A stretch of 7,840 bases of DNA from an uncultured Lachnospiraceae bacterium (GCA_900313435.1 OMRF01000121.1:1-7840), one strand, 5' to 3'; shown: positions 1 through 7,102, numbered from the stretch's first letter. Numbers and translations: made by a program. Notes: generated by a model not told the origin, from the letters alone.

Positions 1-165
1 GCAAATCATATGAAAAAGAAGATCATAGGAATAAGCTGTATTGCGAATCTTGCCGCTGGAATATCGGAAACCCCTCTTTCGGGTGAAGAGGTCATAGAGG
101 CCGGGAAGGCTGCGGCACCGAAGTTTACGGCTCTTGTGACTGCAATAATCAATGACATAAAGTGA
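1..165 (+). CDS. Purine nucleoside phosphorylase, C-terminal 54 residues (5' end outside window)
   Basis: The frame is open from base 1 to the TGA at 163-165 and encodes the last 54 residues of a purine nucleoside phosphorylase of the trimeric PNP-I type, a cytoplasmic enzyme that splits purine nucleosides with phosphate into base and (deoxy)ribose-1-phosphate. Diagnostic segments are ANHM (visible residues 1-4), GISCIAN (10-16), LAAGI (17-21) and PLSGEEVIEAG (25-35). The Asn at 16 corresponds to human PNP Asn243, which selects 6-oxopurines (known for the family). The residue matching human His257, which contacts the ribose 5'-hydroxyl and lies in an HEEV motif in most relatives, is Gly at 28. 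The amidohydrolase gene follows after 19 bases, so the two are probably co-transcribed and act in purine nucleoside salvage. Family assignment is secure despite the truncation; exact substrate is not. Confidence 0.87.
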   Translation, partial: ANHMKKKIIGISCIANLAAGISETPLSGEEVIEAGKAAAPKFTALVTAIINDIK

Positions 166-171
166 TATATA

Positions 172-180
172 AAGAGGTGA
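172..180 (+). promoter_or_regulatory. Ribosome binding site supporting the GTG start at 185
   Basis: AAGAGGTGA sits just upstream of GTG at 185, with about 5 bases between it and the start. No in-frame ATG lies nearby that would keep the first beta strand (NIKFENAKIL), so this site decides the start of the amidohydrolase. Confidence 0.7.
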
Positions 181-184
181 CAGG

Positions 185-1489
185 GTGAACATAAAATTCG
201 AAAACGCAAAGATACTAAAGACCAATGATGACCATACCTTCAGCATCATAGAAGGTGAGGTCTGGGTAAAGGAAAACAAGATTCTGTTTGTCGGCGAAAA
301 GGACAAGGGACCTTCGAAGATAGCAGAAGAAGGTGGGGCTCCGATAGTCTGGGAGCGCACCATTGACTGCAAAGGGAACCTCATCATGCCGGGGCTTAAG
401 GATGCTCACACACATACCGCGATGACCTTCCTTCGCTCCTTCGCTGATGACCTTCCCCTTTCCGACTGGCTTTATCAGCAGGTCTTTCCCAGGGAGGGAC
501 AGCTTAACGAGGATGACATATACTGGCTTGATATCCTTGGTATCATGGAATATCTCACCAGCGGTATCACATCAAATTTTGACATGTATTTCTTTCCCCA
601 GAAGAACGGAAAGGCATCAAACGACTGCGGCTTTCGTACGGTTCAGACCTCGGGCTTCAATGATTACGGCAGCAGTATAGAGGAGGTCGAAGAAAGATAT
701 CTCGCGGTAAACGAGATAGGACCGCTGCAGTCTTTTATTATGGGCTTCCATGCCGAATACACGACATCCATGGAAAGAATGCAGGGGATAGCGAAGCTTT
801 GCGAAAAATACAAGTCCCCCTGCTTCCTTCACAATTCGGAGACAGAGGCTGAGGTAAAGGGTTGTCTCGAGCGCTACGGAAAGACTCCCACGGCTCTTAC
901 GGAGAGCCTCGGGATGTATGAGTACGGCGGAGGCGGTTATCACTGCGTATGGTTCTCTGATGAGGATTTTGAGATCTTTAAAAAGCACAATCTTACCGCG
1001 GTTACAAATCCCGCGTCGAACTTAAAACTCGCAAGCGGAATAGCTCCCGTAAAGAGGTTCATCGACAGTGGTATAAATCTTGCCATAGGGACCGACGGAC
1101 CGGCCTCGAACAATGCCCTTGATATGTGGAGGGAGATGTATCTTACATCTACGCTTTCAAAGGTGAGGGAGATGGATGCAGCATCCATCAAGGCAGACGA
1201 GATACTGTATGCCGCGACCGCCGGAGGAGCGTACGCCATGAACCTTCCGGACTGCGACAGGATAGAAGAGGGCAAAAAGGCAGATCTTATTATTATAGAT
1301 CTTGACCAGCCGAATATGCAGCCCGAGAACAATATCGTAAAGAACCTGGTCTATGCCGGCGGAAAGCAGAACGTGATACTTACTATGGTGGACGGAAAGA
1401 TCCTTTACGAGAACGGGAAATACGATATAGGCTTTGAGCCAAAGGATATTTACAAGAAAGCAAACGAGATAATAGGAAGGATGCGTTAA
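185..1489 (+). CDS. Amidohydrolase, methylthioadenosine/S-adenosylhomocysteine deaminase-like
   Basis: This 434-residue cytoplasmic metal hydrolase, full length for its group, belongs to the amidohydrolase superfamily and most resembles the enzymes that deaminate 5'-methylthioadenosine and S-adenosylhomocysteine to the inosine forms. A small beta-sandwich from the N-terminus (about 1-65) and C-terminus (about 365-415) flanks a TIM barrel. Visible metal and catalytic residues are the DAHTH motif with H75 and H77, H216 and E219 in LHNSET, H253 in GYHC, and D304 in GTDG. The segment FLRSFADDLPLSDWL (82-96) and NPASNLKLASGIAPV (275-289) are typical of this deaminase group. One oddity is VTNPASN at 273-279, where relatives such as Thermotoga TM0936 have a His (SHNPASN). 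Translation starts at GTG behind AAGAGGTGA. It lies 19 bases after the nucleoside phosphorylase and 5 bases before alaS. Guanine deaminase or a drifted paralogue are alternatives; fold and metal site are sure, substrate is inferred. Confidence 0.82.
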   Translation: MNIKFENAKILKTNDDHTFSIIEGEVWVKENKILFVGEKDKGPSKIAEEGGAPIVWERTIDCKGNLIMPGLKDAHTHTAMTFLRSFADDLPLSDWLYQQVFPREGQLNEDDIYWLDILGIMEYLTSGITSNFDMYFFPQKNGKASNDCGFRTVQTSGFNDYGSSIEEVEERYLAVNEIGPLQSFIMGFHAEYTTSMERMQGIAKLCEKYKSPCFLHNSETEAEVKGCLERYGKTPTALTESLGMYEYGGGGYHCVWFSDEDFEIFKKHNLTAVTNPASNLKLASGIAPVKRFIDSGINLAIGTDGPASNNALDMWREMYLTSTLSKVREMDAASIKADEILYAATAGGAYAMNLPDCDRIEEGKKADLIIIDLDQPNMQPENNIVKNLVYAGGKQNVILTMVDGKILYENGKYDIGFEPKDIYKKANEIIGRMR

Positions 1490-1494
1490 AGAAA

Positions 1495-4161
1495 GTGGAA
1501 TTCTCAGTCAATAATCTTCGCCGCATGTATCTTGAGTTTTTCGAGAGCAAGGGGCATCTCAAAATGGACAGCTTTCCGCTGGTTCCGAAGAATGATAACA
1601 GCTTATTGCTCATTAATGCGGGGATGGCACCGTTAAAGCCTTATTTTACGGGAGAGGAGGTTCCACCCAGAAACCGTGTCACTACATGCCAGAAGTGCGT
1701 TCGTACCGGAGATATTGAAAATGTAGGAAAGACGGCGAGACATCTTACTTTCTTTGAGATGCTCGGGAATTTCTCCTTCGGAGATTATTTCAAGGAGGAA
1801 GCTCTTTCATGGTCATGGGAGTTTCTTACCGAAGTCTTAAAGCTTGACAAGGATAGGATCTATCCCACTATTTTTGAGGATGATGACGAAGCCTTTGACA
1901 TCTGGCATAAAAAGATAGGGCTGCCGAAAGACAGGATCAAGCGGATCGGCCGCGACGAGAACGGAAGGAGCGACAATTTCTGGGAGCATGGCGCAGGACC
2001 CTGCGGTCCCTGCTCTGAAATGTACTATGACAGGGGTGAGAAGTTTGGCTGCGGAAGACCTGACTGCGGAGTAGGCTGCGAAAACTGCGACAGGTTCATG
2101 GAAATCTGGAACGATGTATTTACGCAGTTTGAGGGCGACGGTAAGGGAGGCTACACTGAGCTCAAGCAAAAGAACATCGATACCGGGATGGGGCTTGAGA
2201 GGCTTGCCCTTGTGATGCAGGAAGTTGATTCCGTCTTTGACATCGACACCATGAGAGCTATCAGGGACAAGGTTTGCGAGCTCTCAGGAAAGACCTATGA
2301 GACTAATGAAAAGGATGATGTTTCGATCAGACTTATAACAGACCATATCAGGAGTTCCACTTTTCTTGTATCTGACGGTGTTCTTCCGTCAAATGAAGGA
2401 AGAGGCTATGTGCTGAGACGCCTTATAAGAAGGGCGGCGCGGCACGGAAGGCTTCTTTCGATCGATGGCGCCTTTCTCGCAGAGCTTTCAAAGACTGTAA
2501 TATCAGAGTGTGAGGACGGCTACCCCGAGCTTGCAAAGAACAGGGATTTCATCACGAGAGTGCTCTCGGAGGAGGAGCAGAAGTTCAACGCCACCATAGA
2601 CCAGGGACTTTCCATCCTCTCCGGTCTTTGTGAAAAGCTTTCAAATGAAAAGAATAAGGTGCTCTCGGGAGAGGATACCTTCAGGCTTTATGATACCTTC
2701 GGCTTTCCTGTCGATCTCACGGAGGAGATCCTTATGGAAAAGGGCTTTTCCTATGACAGGGAGGGCTTCCTTGCCTGTATGGAGGAGCAGAGGACCCGTG
2801 CCCGTGCGGCGCGAAAGGTCTCAAACTATATGGGTAAGGACTCAACTGTATATGAAAAGCTTGATAAAGCGTTAAAAAGTTCCTTTACGGGTTATGACAA
2901 AACAGATGATGAGGGAGTCGTTTCTGCTCTTACAAATGAGGAAGAGGTAGTTGACGAGCTGAAAGAAGGGGATAAGGGCTGTATAGTAACGGACAGCACT
3001 CCCTTCTATGGCACCATGGGCGGCCAGTGCGGGGATACCGGCGTGATAGAAGGACCGGACGGCAGATTCAATGTTTATGACACTATCCATCTTTCAGGTG
3101 GGAAGATAGGCCATATCGGAGAGGTTGAAGAAGGAAGGATCAAAAAAGACGACAGGGTGAAGCTTCTTGTTGATTCAGGGAGGAGAAAGCTGATCGCAAA
3201 GAACCATTCCGCGACACACCTGCTTCAAGCCGCACTCCGGAAGGTCCTGGGAGAACATGTGACACAGGCCGGCTCTGATGTGAATGATGACAGGCTCCGG
3301 TTTGATTTTACGTATTTTTCCGCAATGTCTTCCGAGGAGCTTAAGAAGGTGGAAGACATCGTTAATGAAAAGATAGAAGAGGGGCTTTCCGTAAAGACTG
3401 AAGTCATGACTCTTTCCGAAGCCAAAAAGACAGGTGCCATGGCACTCTTCGGTGAGAAGTACGGGGAGAGTGTAAGGGTTGTCTCGATGGGAGATTTCTC
3501 AACGGAACTCTGCGGCGGGACCCATGTGAAGGATACAAAGGACATAAGGGCATTTTCAATAATCTCCGAGTCCGGGGTCGCAAACGGCGTGAGACGTATA
3601 GAGGCAATCACGGGAAGTTTGGTCTTTGATCATTTCAGGGAGATGGAGAAAGAATCAAGGAAGGCGGCAGACCTTTTAAAGACCTCCCCCGAAGGCCTTT
3701 CAGAGCGGATAGAAAAGCTCTTGAAAGAGGAAAAGGAGTTAAAGTTAAAGATCGCAAAGCTTGAAGCCGATGCCGCCAAGGCGGCGTCAGACTCCGCTGA
3801 AACAGAGGAAGAGGAGTATAACGGCATCAAGGCGATCTTCCAAAAGACAAACGGTCTTGATATGAATGCACTCCGGGGCATAGGAGATGATCTTAAGGCT
3901 AAGGCTCTTTCAAATGACAAAGCCGCGGCAGCGGTCTTCGTGCTCTTTGGCGAAGCGGAAGGAAAGGCCTTCCTCGTTTCAATGGCCACAGAAGGAGCTG
4001 TAAAGCGCGGCTTCTCGGCCGGTAATCTCATTAAGGCATCGGCTCCGATGATCGGCGGAGGAGGCGGCGGAAGACCCGAAATGGCACAGGCGGGAGGAAA
4101 GAACCCCGCAGGCTATGAAGATGCCATGAAAAAGGCAAAAGAGTATCTTGCCTCACTCTGA
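1495..4161 (+). CDS. alaS: Alanine--tRNA ligase
   Basis: This is a full-length class II alanyl-tRNA synthetase of 888 residues that charges tRNA-Ala with alanine and clears mischarged Ser/Gly-tRNA-Ala. The order is the usual one. The catalytic core has INAGMAPLKPYF (40-51), motif 2 ARHLTFFEMLGNFSFG (81-96) and motif 3 GMGLER (231-236). The editing domain carries zinc-site residues H571 and H575 in HSATH and C673/H677 in CGGTH. A Glu/Lys-rich coiled coil (about 720-765) leads to the C-Ala domain with six glycines at 854-859 followed by RPEMAQAGG. After GPCGPCSE (168-175) comes a cysteine insertion, C186, C191, C195 and C198, a likely structural metal site common in clostridial AlaRS. The start is GTG; the nearest strong Shine-Dalgarno (AGGAAGG, 1474-1480) is 14 bases away inside the upstream gene, so coupling to that gene's stop (5-base gap) probably helps. 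No T-box leader is present. Confidence 0.98.
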   Translation: MEFSVNNLRRMYLEFFESKGHLKMDSFPLVPKNDNSLLLINAGMAPLKPYFTGEEVPPRNRVTTCQKCVRTGDIENVGKTARHLTFFEMLGNFSFGDYFKEEALSWSWEFLTEVLKLDKDRIYPTIFEDDDEAFDIWHKKIGLPKDRIKRIGRDENGRSDNFWEHGAGPCGPCSEMYYDRGEKFGCGRPDCGVGCENCDRFMEIWNDVFTQFEGDGKGGYTELKQKNIDTGMGLERLALVMQEVDSVFDIDTMRAIRDKVCELSGKTYETNEKDDVSIRLITDHIRSSTFLVSDGVLPSNEGRGYVLRRLIRRAARHGRLLSIDGAFLAELSKTVISECEDGYPELAKNRDFITRVLSEEEQKFNATIDQGLSILSGLCEKLSNEKNKVLSGEDTFRLYDTFGFPVDLTEEILMEKGFSYDREGFLACMEEQRTRARAARKVSNYMGKDSTVYEKLDKALKSSFTGYDKTDDEGVVSALTNEEEVVDELKEGDKGCIVTDSTPFYGTMGGQCGDTGVIEGPDGRFNVYDTIHLSGGKIGHIGEVEEGRIKKDDRVKLLVDSGRRKLIAKNHSATHLLQAALRKVLGEHVTQAGSDVNDDRLRFDFTYFSAMSSEELKKVEDIVNEKIEEGLSVKTEVMTLSEAKKTGAMALFGEKYGESVRVVSMGDFSTELCGGTHVKDTKDIRAFSIISESGVANGVRRIEAITGSLVFDHFREMEKESRKAADLLKTSPEGLSERIEKLLKEEKELKLKIAKLEADAAKAASDSAETEEEEYNGIKAIFQKTNGLDMNALRGIGDDLKAKALSNDKAAAAVFVLFGEAEGKAFLVSMATEGAVKRGFSAGNLIKASAPMIGGGGGGRPEMAQAGGKNPAGYEDAMKKAKEYLASL

Positions 4162-4170
4162 GAAAGAAGC

Positions 4171-4178
4171 AAAGGGGG
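4171..4178 (+). promoter_or_regulatory. Ribosome binding site of the zinc-ribbon gene
   Basis: AAAGGGGG lies 7 bases before ATG 4186 in the 24-base gap after alaS. It is the strongest Shine-Dalgarno in the left-hand gene string and fixes the start of the small gene. Confidence 0.7.
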
Positions 4179-4185
4179 ATAGCTT

Positions 4186-4380
4186 ATGGCTTTAAGGGAA
4201 ATGAAGCTTACCTGCCAGTCCTGCGGAAGGGAATTTACCCTGCCACAGGCTGAGATTGATGCATATTGGGAGCAGGGAATGGATATTCCCGTATTCTGTT
4301 CGCTCAAATGCCAGGTTAAGGGCTGGGATCCTGAAGCTGTCCGCTGGGCAAAATACAGAAGGTCAAAGGATTCAAAATAA
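4186..4380 (+). CDS. Small zinc-ribbon protein (zf-trcl-like)
   Basis: A 64-residue basic protein with one treble-clef/zinc-ribbon-like metal site: C10 and C13 in the CQSCG knuckle, then C38 and C42 in FCSLKC. The spacing and the phrase LTCQSCGREFTL followed by a helix rich in Glu/Tyr (AEIDAYWEQG) match the 'probable zinc-ribbon' family (zf-trcl) of short bacterial proteins of unknown function. The C-terminus (WAKYRRSKDSK) is positively charged, which would suit contact with nucleic acid or an acidic partner; that is inference. The start ATG has AAAGGGGG 7 bases upstream. Its TAA shares the A with the next gene's ATG (TAATG at 4378-4382), so translation of the two is likely coupled and the protein may work with the 707-residue product. 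It is a real gene by ribosome site, tight packing and conserved cysteines; function is unknown. Confidence 0.85.
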   Translation: MALREMKLTCQSCGREFTLPQAEIDAYWEQGMDIPVFCSLKCQVKGWDPEAVRWAKYRRSKDSK

Positions 4381-6503
4381 TGGCGATCAAGCAGTTTCAA
4401 AGCGGTGAAAAGATCCATTCAACGGGTGATTCCTTAAAGGAGTACGAACTCGTACTCAAAGGTTCTGTCGCGCTTTCTATCGGCAGGGGGGTAAGCGTGG
4501 AGCTTCTTCCGGGCACTATAATAGGGCCTCTTGATGCAAAGAACGGAAAATACATCAAGGATTATACAGCGCGCGGGGATGTCATGCTCTACGGCTACAG
4601 TGTCGGGGAAGGTGAAACGGTAGAATTCATTATTGAGCAGAATGAAAAGATCGCTCCTCAGATAGCTTCCGCCTTCGTAAAAAATCTTAACTCTTTAAAG
4701 GAATCAATAGCATTTCTGGCTGAATATGCCTTTCGTAAGAAGGAGGACATCGAAAACCGGAAGGCCGAGTACAAGGAGCTTTGCGCTCAATTGAAAAAGC
4801 GGCCGAAGGTCTTTCCGGAGCTGAAAATAATACCGGATCCGCCGGATATCTCTATAGAAGGATGGAAGGTAGCCTTCATCGAGTCTATGGTTGAAAATGA
4901 CGAGCACCTGAAAAAGCAGTTCTTTTCCATTGGTCCTTCTGTCTGCACCGGCATCGTGATGACCGTGCTCTCTTTCGCAAAAGATATGATCGATTCCGTG
5001 CGTGAGATAGATGGCTATATCACAGAGCTTGAGGAAATGAGCCGCGACTTTATCAATGCCTATGATGCGCTTGATACGGAGCAGAAGAATCTTGAGCACG
5101 CGAAGGAGCTTGACCGCGCTATGACAAGAGGCGCAATGCCCGATCTTTCAAAGGCTTCGGAGAGCATAGTAGCATATGCGGGGCTTGACAGGGAAAAACG
5201 TGAGGAATTCTTCGCGCTTTACAATGAATACCTTAATGTTCCCGACAGATCCGACAGCTCGGATGATATGAGAAAGCTCAGAAGGAAGCTTACTCAGTGG
5301 TACTACAAGATTTATGAGGGTGTGTTCCTGCACAGCCTTGAAGAAGAGAAGCTTCCCATAGAGATAAACATGTTCCTGTATACCGGCTTCTTCGATCCGA
5401 AGATAGCAGGAGAAGATAATACAACCATTCTGTTCAATTATGTTGTGGACTATGATCCCGATCCGAAGGAGCAGGTCTTCACCATCTATGAATGGCTTCT
5501 CAGGATCTATGAGAGGAAGAACGATCCCTCGAGGAATGAGTTTGATATGGATTATCAGGCTGATCTTCGTGAAAGAAAGCAGAATGGTGAGATCACCGAG
5601 CAGATGTATGAGAAATTCTTAAAGGATCCTCTCGAGATGGTCCGTTTTGAGATGAAGAATCTCTTTGAGCTTGGGAACAGGATGACCTTCGGACGGCCTT
5701 CAGTATTCTTTCCTTTCTTTGATTCTGTAAATGTCCAGATGCCGCTTGACAAGATATATATGACGGCCGACAGGATCCGGGAAGAACTTAAGAACTTAAG
5801 AGACCTTGATTTCCAGTGCTTCTTCAGGGAGGATATTTATCAGAACGAGAAAAAGGGTATTCCTCAGATGGTAGTCCACAATGAATACCTTCCCTACTTC
5901 ATTCTGATGCCGAACTGCGGGTCACGTTCCACCCTTTGGCAGGAAATAGAGGGAAAGAAACGCTCAACACATTCGAGGATGCTGATGCCGATATTCAATG
6001 TTGAGGAGCTTTCCGATGCGATCATACAGGTGTGCGGCGAATTTCGATGGGAGATGTGTAAGACGGAGCAGGGCGTCCATTGGAATGATCTTTCCGAACC
6101 ATCACTTACCGCTGAGTACAGTGATTATCTTCAGTATTTCAGGAAGAATCAGGCGCTGAACCCGGAGCAGAGGGAAAAGGTCAAAAAAGTCCTTCAGAAG
6201 TGTTCAAACAATTACAAGCGTGTGTTTGTTTCTGATTATCTCACCTATCTTAAATACGAGTCAAAGGGAGCACTGCGACTCAATAAGGTGGCGAGAGAGA
6301 TACTCTTTTCCTACTGTCCCTTCGGTTCAAAGGGAAGGGAGGTTGTAGGTCAGAATCCTCAATATCAGCCCCTGATCAACAGAATGAACAACAAGCAGGG
6401 ACAGAAGGCAAGACCTATATCAAATATCAAGCAAAAGCTTGAGAATAAGGGAGAAGCATTCCCGGAGGAACTTGAAAGGGAACTTGGCTTTTACAGGATG
6501 TAG
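4380..6503 (+). CDS. Cyclic-nucleotide-binding-like barrel protein with large C-terminal region of unknown function
   Basis: A 707-residue soluble protein with no signal peptide or membrane segment. Residues about 1-100 read as a cNMP-binding/Crp-type beta barrel: the strand pattern F..GEKIHSTGD, then YELVLKGSVALSIG, then LLPGTIIGPLD and a final strand set ending near 85, followed by helices. The phosphate-binding cassette that normally reads FGE...RxA is not intact: GPLD replaces the FGE region and the stretch DYTARGDVMLYGYS lacks the Arg in its usual place, so binding of cAMP or cGMP is doubtful. No helix-turn-helix follows, so it is not a Crp/Fnr regulator. Residues 120-250 are strongly helical and charged, probably coiled coil. 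Residues 300-707 hold aromatic-rich motifs (TQWYYKIYEGVF, FGRPSVFFPFFDSV, EFRWEMCK, VFVSDYLTYLKYE) and a basic tail; I do not recognise them. The start is coupled to the zinc-ribbon gene by TAATG, with AAAGGA 9 bases upstream. Codon use matches the neighbours. Confidence 0.8.
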   Translation: MAIKQFQSGEKIHSTGDSLKEYELVLKGSVALSIGRGVSVELLPGTIIGPLDAKNGKYIKDYTARGDVMLYGYSVGEGETVEFIIEQNEKIAPQIASAFVKNLNSLKESIAFLAEYAFRKKEDIENRKAEYKELCAQLKKRPKVFPELKIIPDPPDISIEGWKVAFIESMVENDEHLKKQFFSIGPSVCTGIVMTVLSFAKDMIDSVREIDGYITELEEMSRDFINAYDALDTEQKNLEHAKELDRAMTRGAMPDLSKASESIVAYAGLDREKREEFFALYNEYLNVPDRSDSSDDMRKLRRKLTQWYYKIYEGVFLHSLEEEKLPIEINMFLYTGFFDPKIAGEDNTTILFNYVVDYDPDPKEQVFTIYEWLLRIYERKNDPSRNEFDMDYQADLRERKQNGEITEQMYEKFLKDPLEMVRFEMKNLFELGNRMTFGRPSVFFPFFDSVNVQMPLDKIYMTADRIREELKNLRDLDFQCFFREDIYQNEKKGIPQMVVHNEYLPYFILMPNCGSRSTLWQEIEGKKRSTHSRMLMPIFNVEELSDAIIQVCGEFRWEMCKTEQGVHWNDLSEPSLTAEYSDYLQYFRKNQALNPEQREKVKKVLQKCSNNYKRVFVSDYLTYLKYESKGALRLNKVAREILFSYCPFGSKGREVVGQNPQYQPLINRMNNKQGQKARPISNIKQKLENKGEAFPEELERELGFYRM

Positions 6504-6530
6504 GAAAGTGATCGGAAAGGCAGGTTCAAA
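6504..6530 (+). promoter_or_regulatory. Ribosome binding region for the TTG start at 6531
   Basis: This 27-base gap contains GGAAAGG (6514-6520) and the overlapping AGGCAGG (6518-6524), 6 to 10 bases before TTG 6531. It supports TTG as the start; the next in-frame ATG (6567) would remove most of the first membrane helix and is poorly placed. Confidence 0.5.
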
Positions 6531-7019
6531 TTGACTCTTAAATACTTTATCGTTTTCTTTGTCTCCATGATCCCGCTCGTAGAACTTCGCGGGGCCATAC
6601 CCTTTGCGGAGGGTTACTATGCCGCAAATCCGCAGGAGTTTAATATCATCCTCGCTTATATATTGATAATGATAGGCAACATGATTCCCGTGCCCATTAT
6701 CTTTTTCTTTGCCCGAAAGGTTCTTGAATGGGGAAAGGACAAAAAGGTGATAGGAAAGTTTTTCACCTTCTGTCTTGAAAAGGGACACAAGGGAGGGGAA
6801 AAACTCCTTTCAAAGGCAAAGGGGGGCGCATATTTAGGGCTCCTTCTCTTCGTCGGAATACCGATCCCGGGAACGGGCGCGTGGACAGGGACTCTCGCGG
6901 CCTCGATCCTTGATATGGATTTCAAGAAGAGCGTCCTTGCCATAATAGGCGGCATATTAATGGCCGGGGTGATAATGATGGCCCTGTCAAAGGTCGTTAT
7001 AGGTGTTGTCACAGGATAG
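6531..7019 (+). CDS. Small multidrug export family membrane protein
   Basis: A 162-residue integral membrane protein matching the Sm_multidrug_ex (small multi-drug export) family. Four hydrophobic stretches are visible at about 3-17, 38-60, 99-125 and 132-158, separated by a basic loop at about 62-98 with many Lys and Gly residues. Family signatures are PLVELRGAIPFA (15-26), with the conserved Glu and Arg within the first helix-turn, and GIPIPGTGAWTG (109-120), likely a re-entrant or half-helix loop shared with DedA-like folds. The family name comes from early annotation; actual transport of drugs is not established and I would not assume it. The TTG start is 27 bases after the preceding gene and keeps the complete first helix. 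Its ATA- and CTT-rich codons (11 ATA of 20 Ile by hand count) match the left-hand genes, and it is the last gene before the promoter at 7028. Confidence 0.85.
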   Translation: MTLKYFIVFFVSMIPLVELRGAIPFAEGYYAANPQEFNIILAYILIMIGNMIPVPIIFFFARKVLEWGKDKKVIGKFFTFCLEKGHKGGEKLLSKAKGGAYLGLLLFVGIPIPGTGAWTGTLAASILDMDFKKSVLAIIGGILMAGVIMMALSKVVIGVVTG

Positions 7020-7027
7020 GATCCAAC

Positions 7028-7055
7028 TTGATTTTTAACCCCCAACGTATATAAT
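7028..7055 (+). promoter_or_regulatory. Sigma-A type promoter for the metal gene pair
   Basis: TTGATT at 7028-7033 (four of six matches to TTGACA) and a perfect TATAAT at 7050-7055 are separated by 16 bases. Transcription would start near 7061-7063. It is the only convincing promoter I see in the window, it sits in the one sizeable intergenic gap, and it is followed by a gene with its own ribosome binding site. No clear terminator for the upstream genes precedes it. Confidence 0.75.
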
Positions 7056-7058
7056 GAA

Positions 7059-7074
7059 GTTAGATTTAACTAAC
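7059..7074 (+). promoter_or_regulatory. Imperfect palindrome over the predicted start site, candidate operator
   Basis: GTTAGATTTAACTAAC reads as inverted half-sites GTTAG and CTAAC around an AT-rich centre; six of the eight symmetric pairs match. It lies 4 bases after TATAAT and covers the predicted transcription start, where a repressor would block initiation. TTAG...CTAA half-sites recall those used by DtxR/MntR-type metal repressors, which would suit the downstream metal genes. That link is inference from a single site, and no regulator gene lies in the window. Confidence 0.4.
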
Positions 7075-7096
7075 AACTATTCGTATATTTTAACCC

Positions 7097-7102
7097 AAGG
7101 GG
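7097..7102 (+). promoter_or_regulatory. Ribosome binding site that fixes the start at 7111
   Basis: AAGGGG lies 8 bases before ATG 7111. This favours 7111 over the in-frame ATG at 7054, which overlaps the -10 box and so lies upstream of the predicted transcript start. Confidence 0.75.

Noticed and set aside
3225..3611. Minus-strand open frame of about 128 codons inside alaS
   Set aside because: It lies wholly antisense to the alaS editing domain and has a low-complexity Ser-rich translation, as expected of a shadow frame.
4054..4071. GGC/GGA repeat near the end of alaS
   Set aside because: It encodes the conserved glycine run of the C-Ala domain and is not an independent repeat element.
4162..4185. 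Hairpin AAGC...GCTT between alaS and the zinc-ribbon gene
   Set aside because: A 4-bp stem enclosing the ribosome binding site is too weak to claim regulation.
4380..4680. Reading the barrel protein as a Crp/Fnr transcription regulator
   Set aside because: The phosphate-binding cassette is not intact, no helix-turn-helix follows, and the protein is about three times the length of that family.
7000..7036. Rho-independent terminator after the small multidrug export gene
   Set aside because: A T-run (7032-7036) is preceded only by a 4-bp GTTG/CAAC pairing and a GGATCC self-palindrome; no GC-rich stem of useful length is visible.
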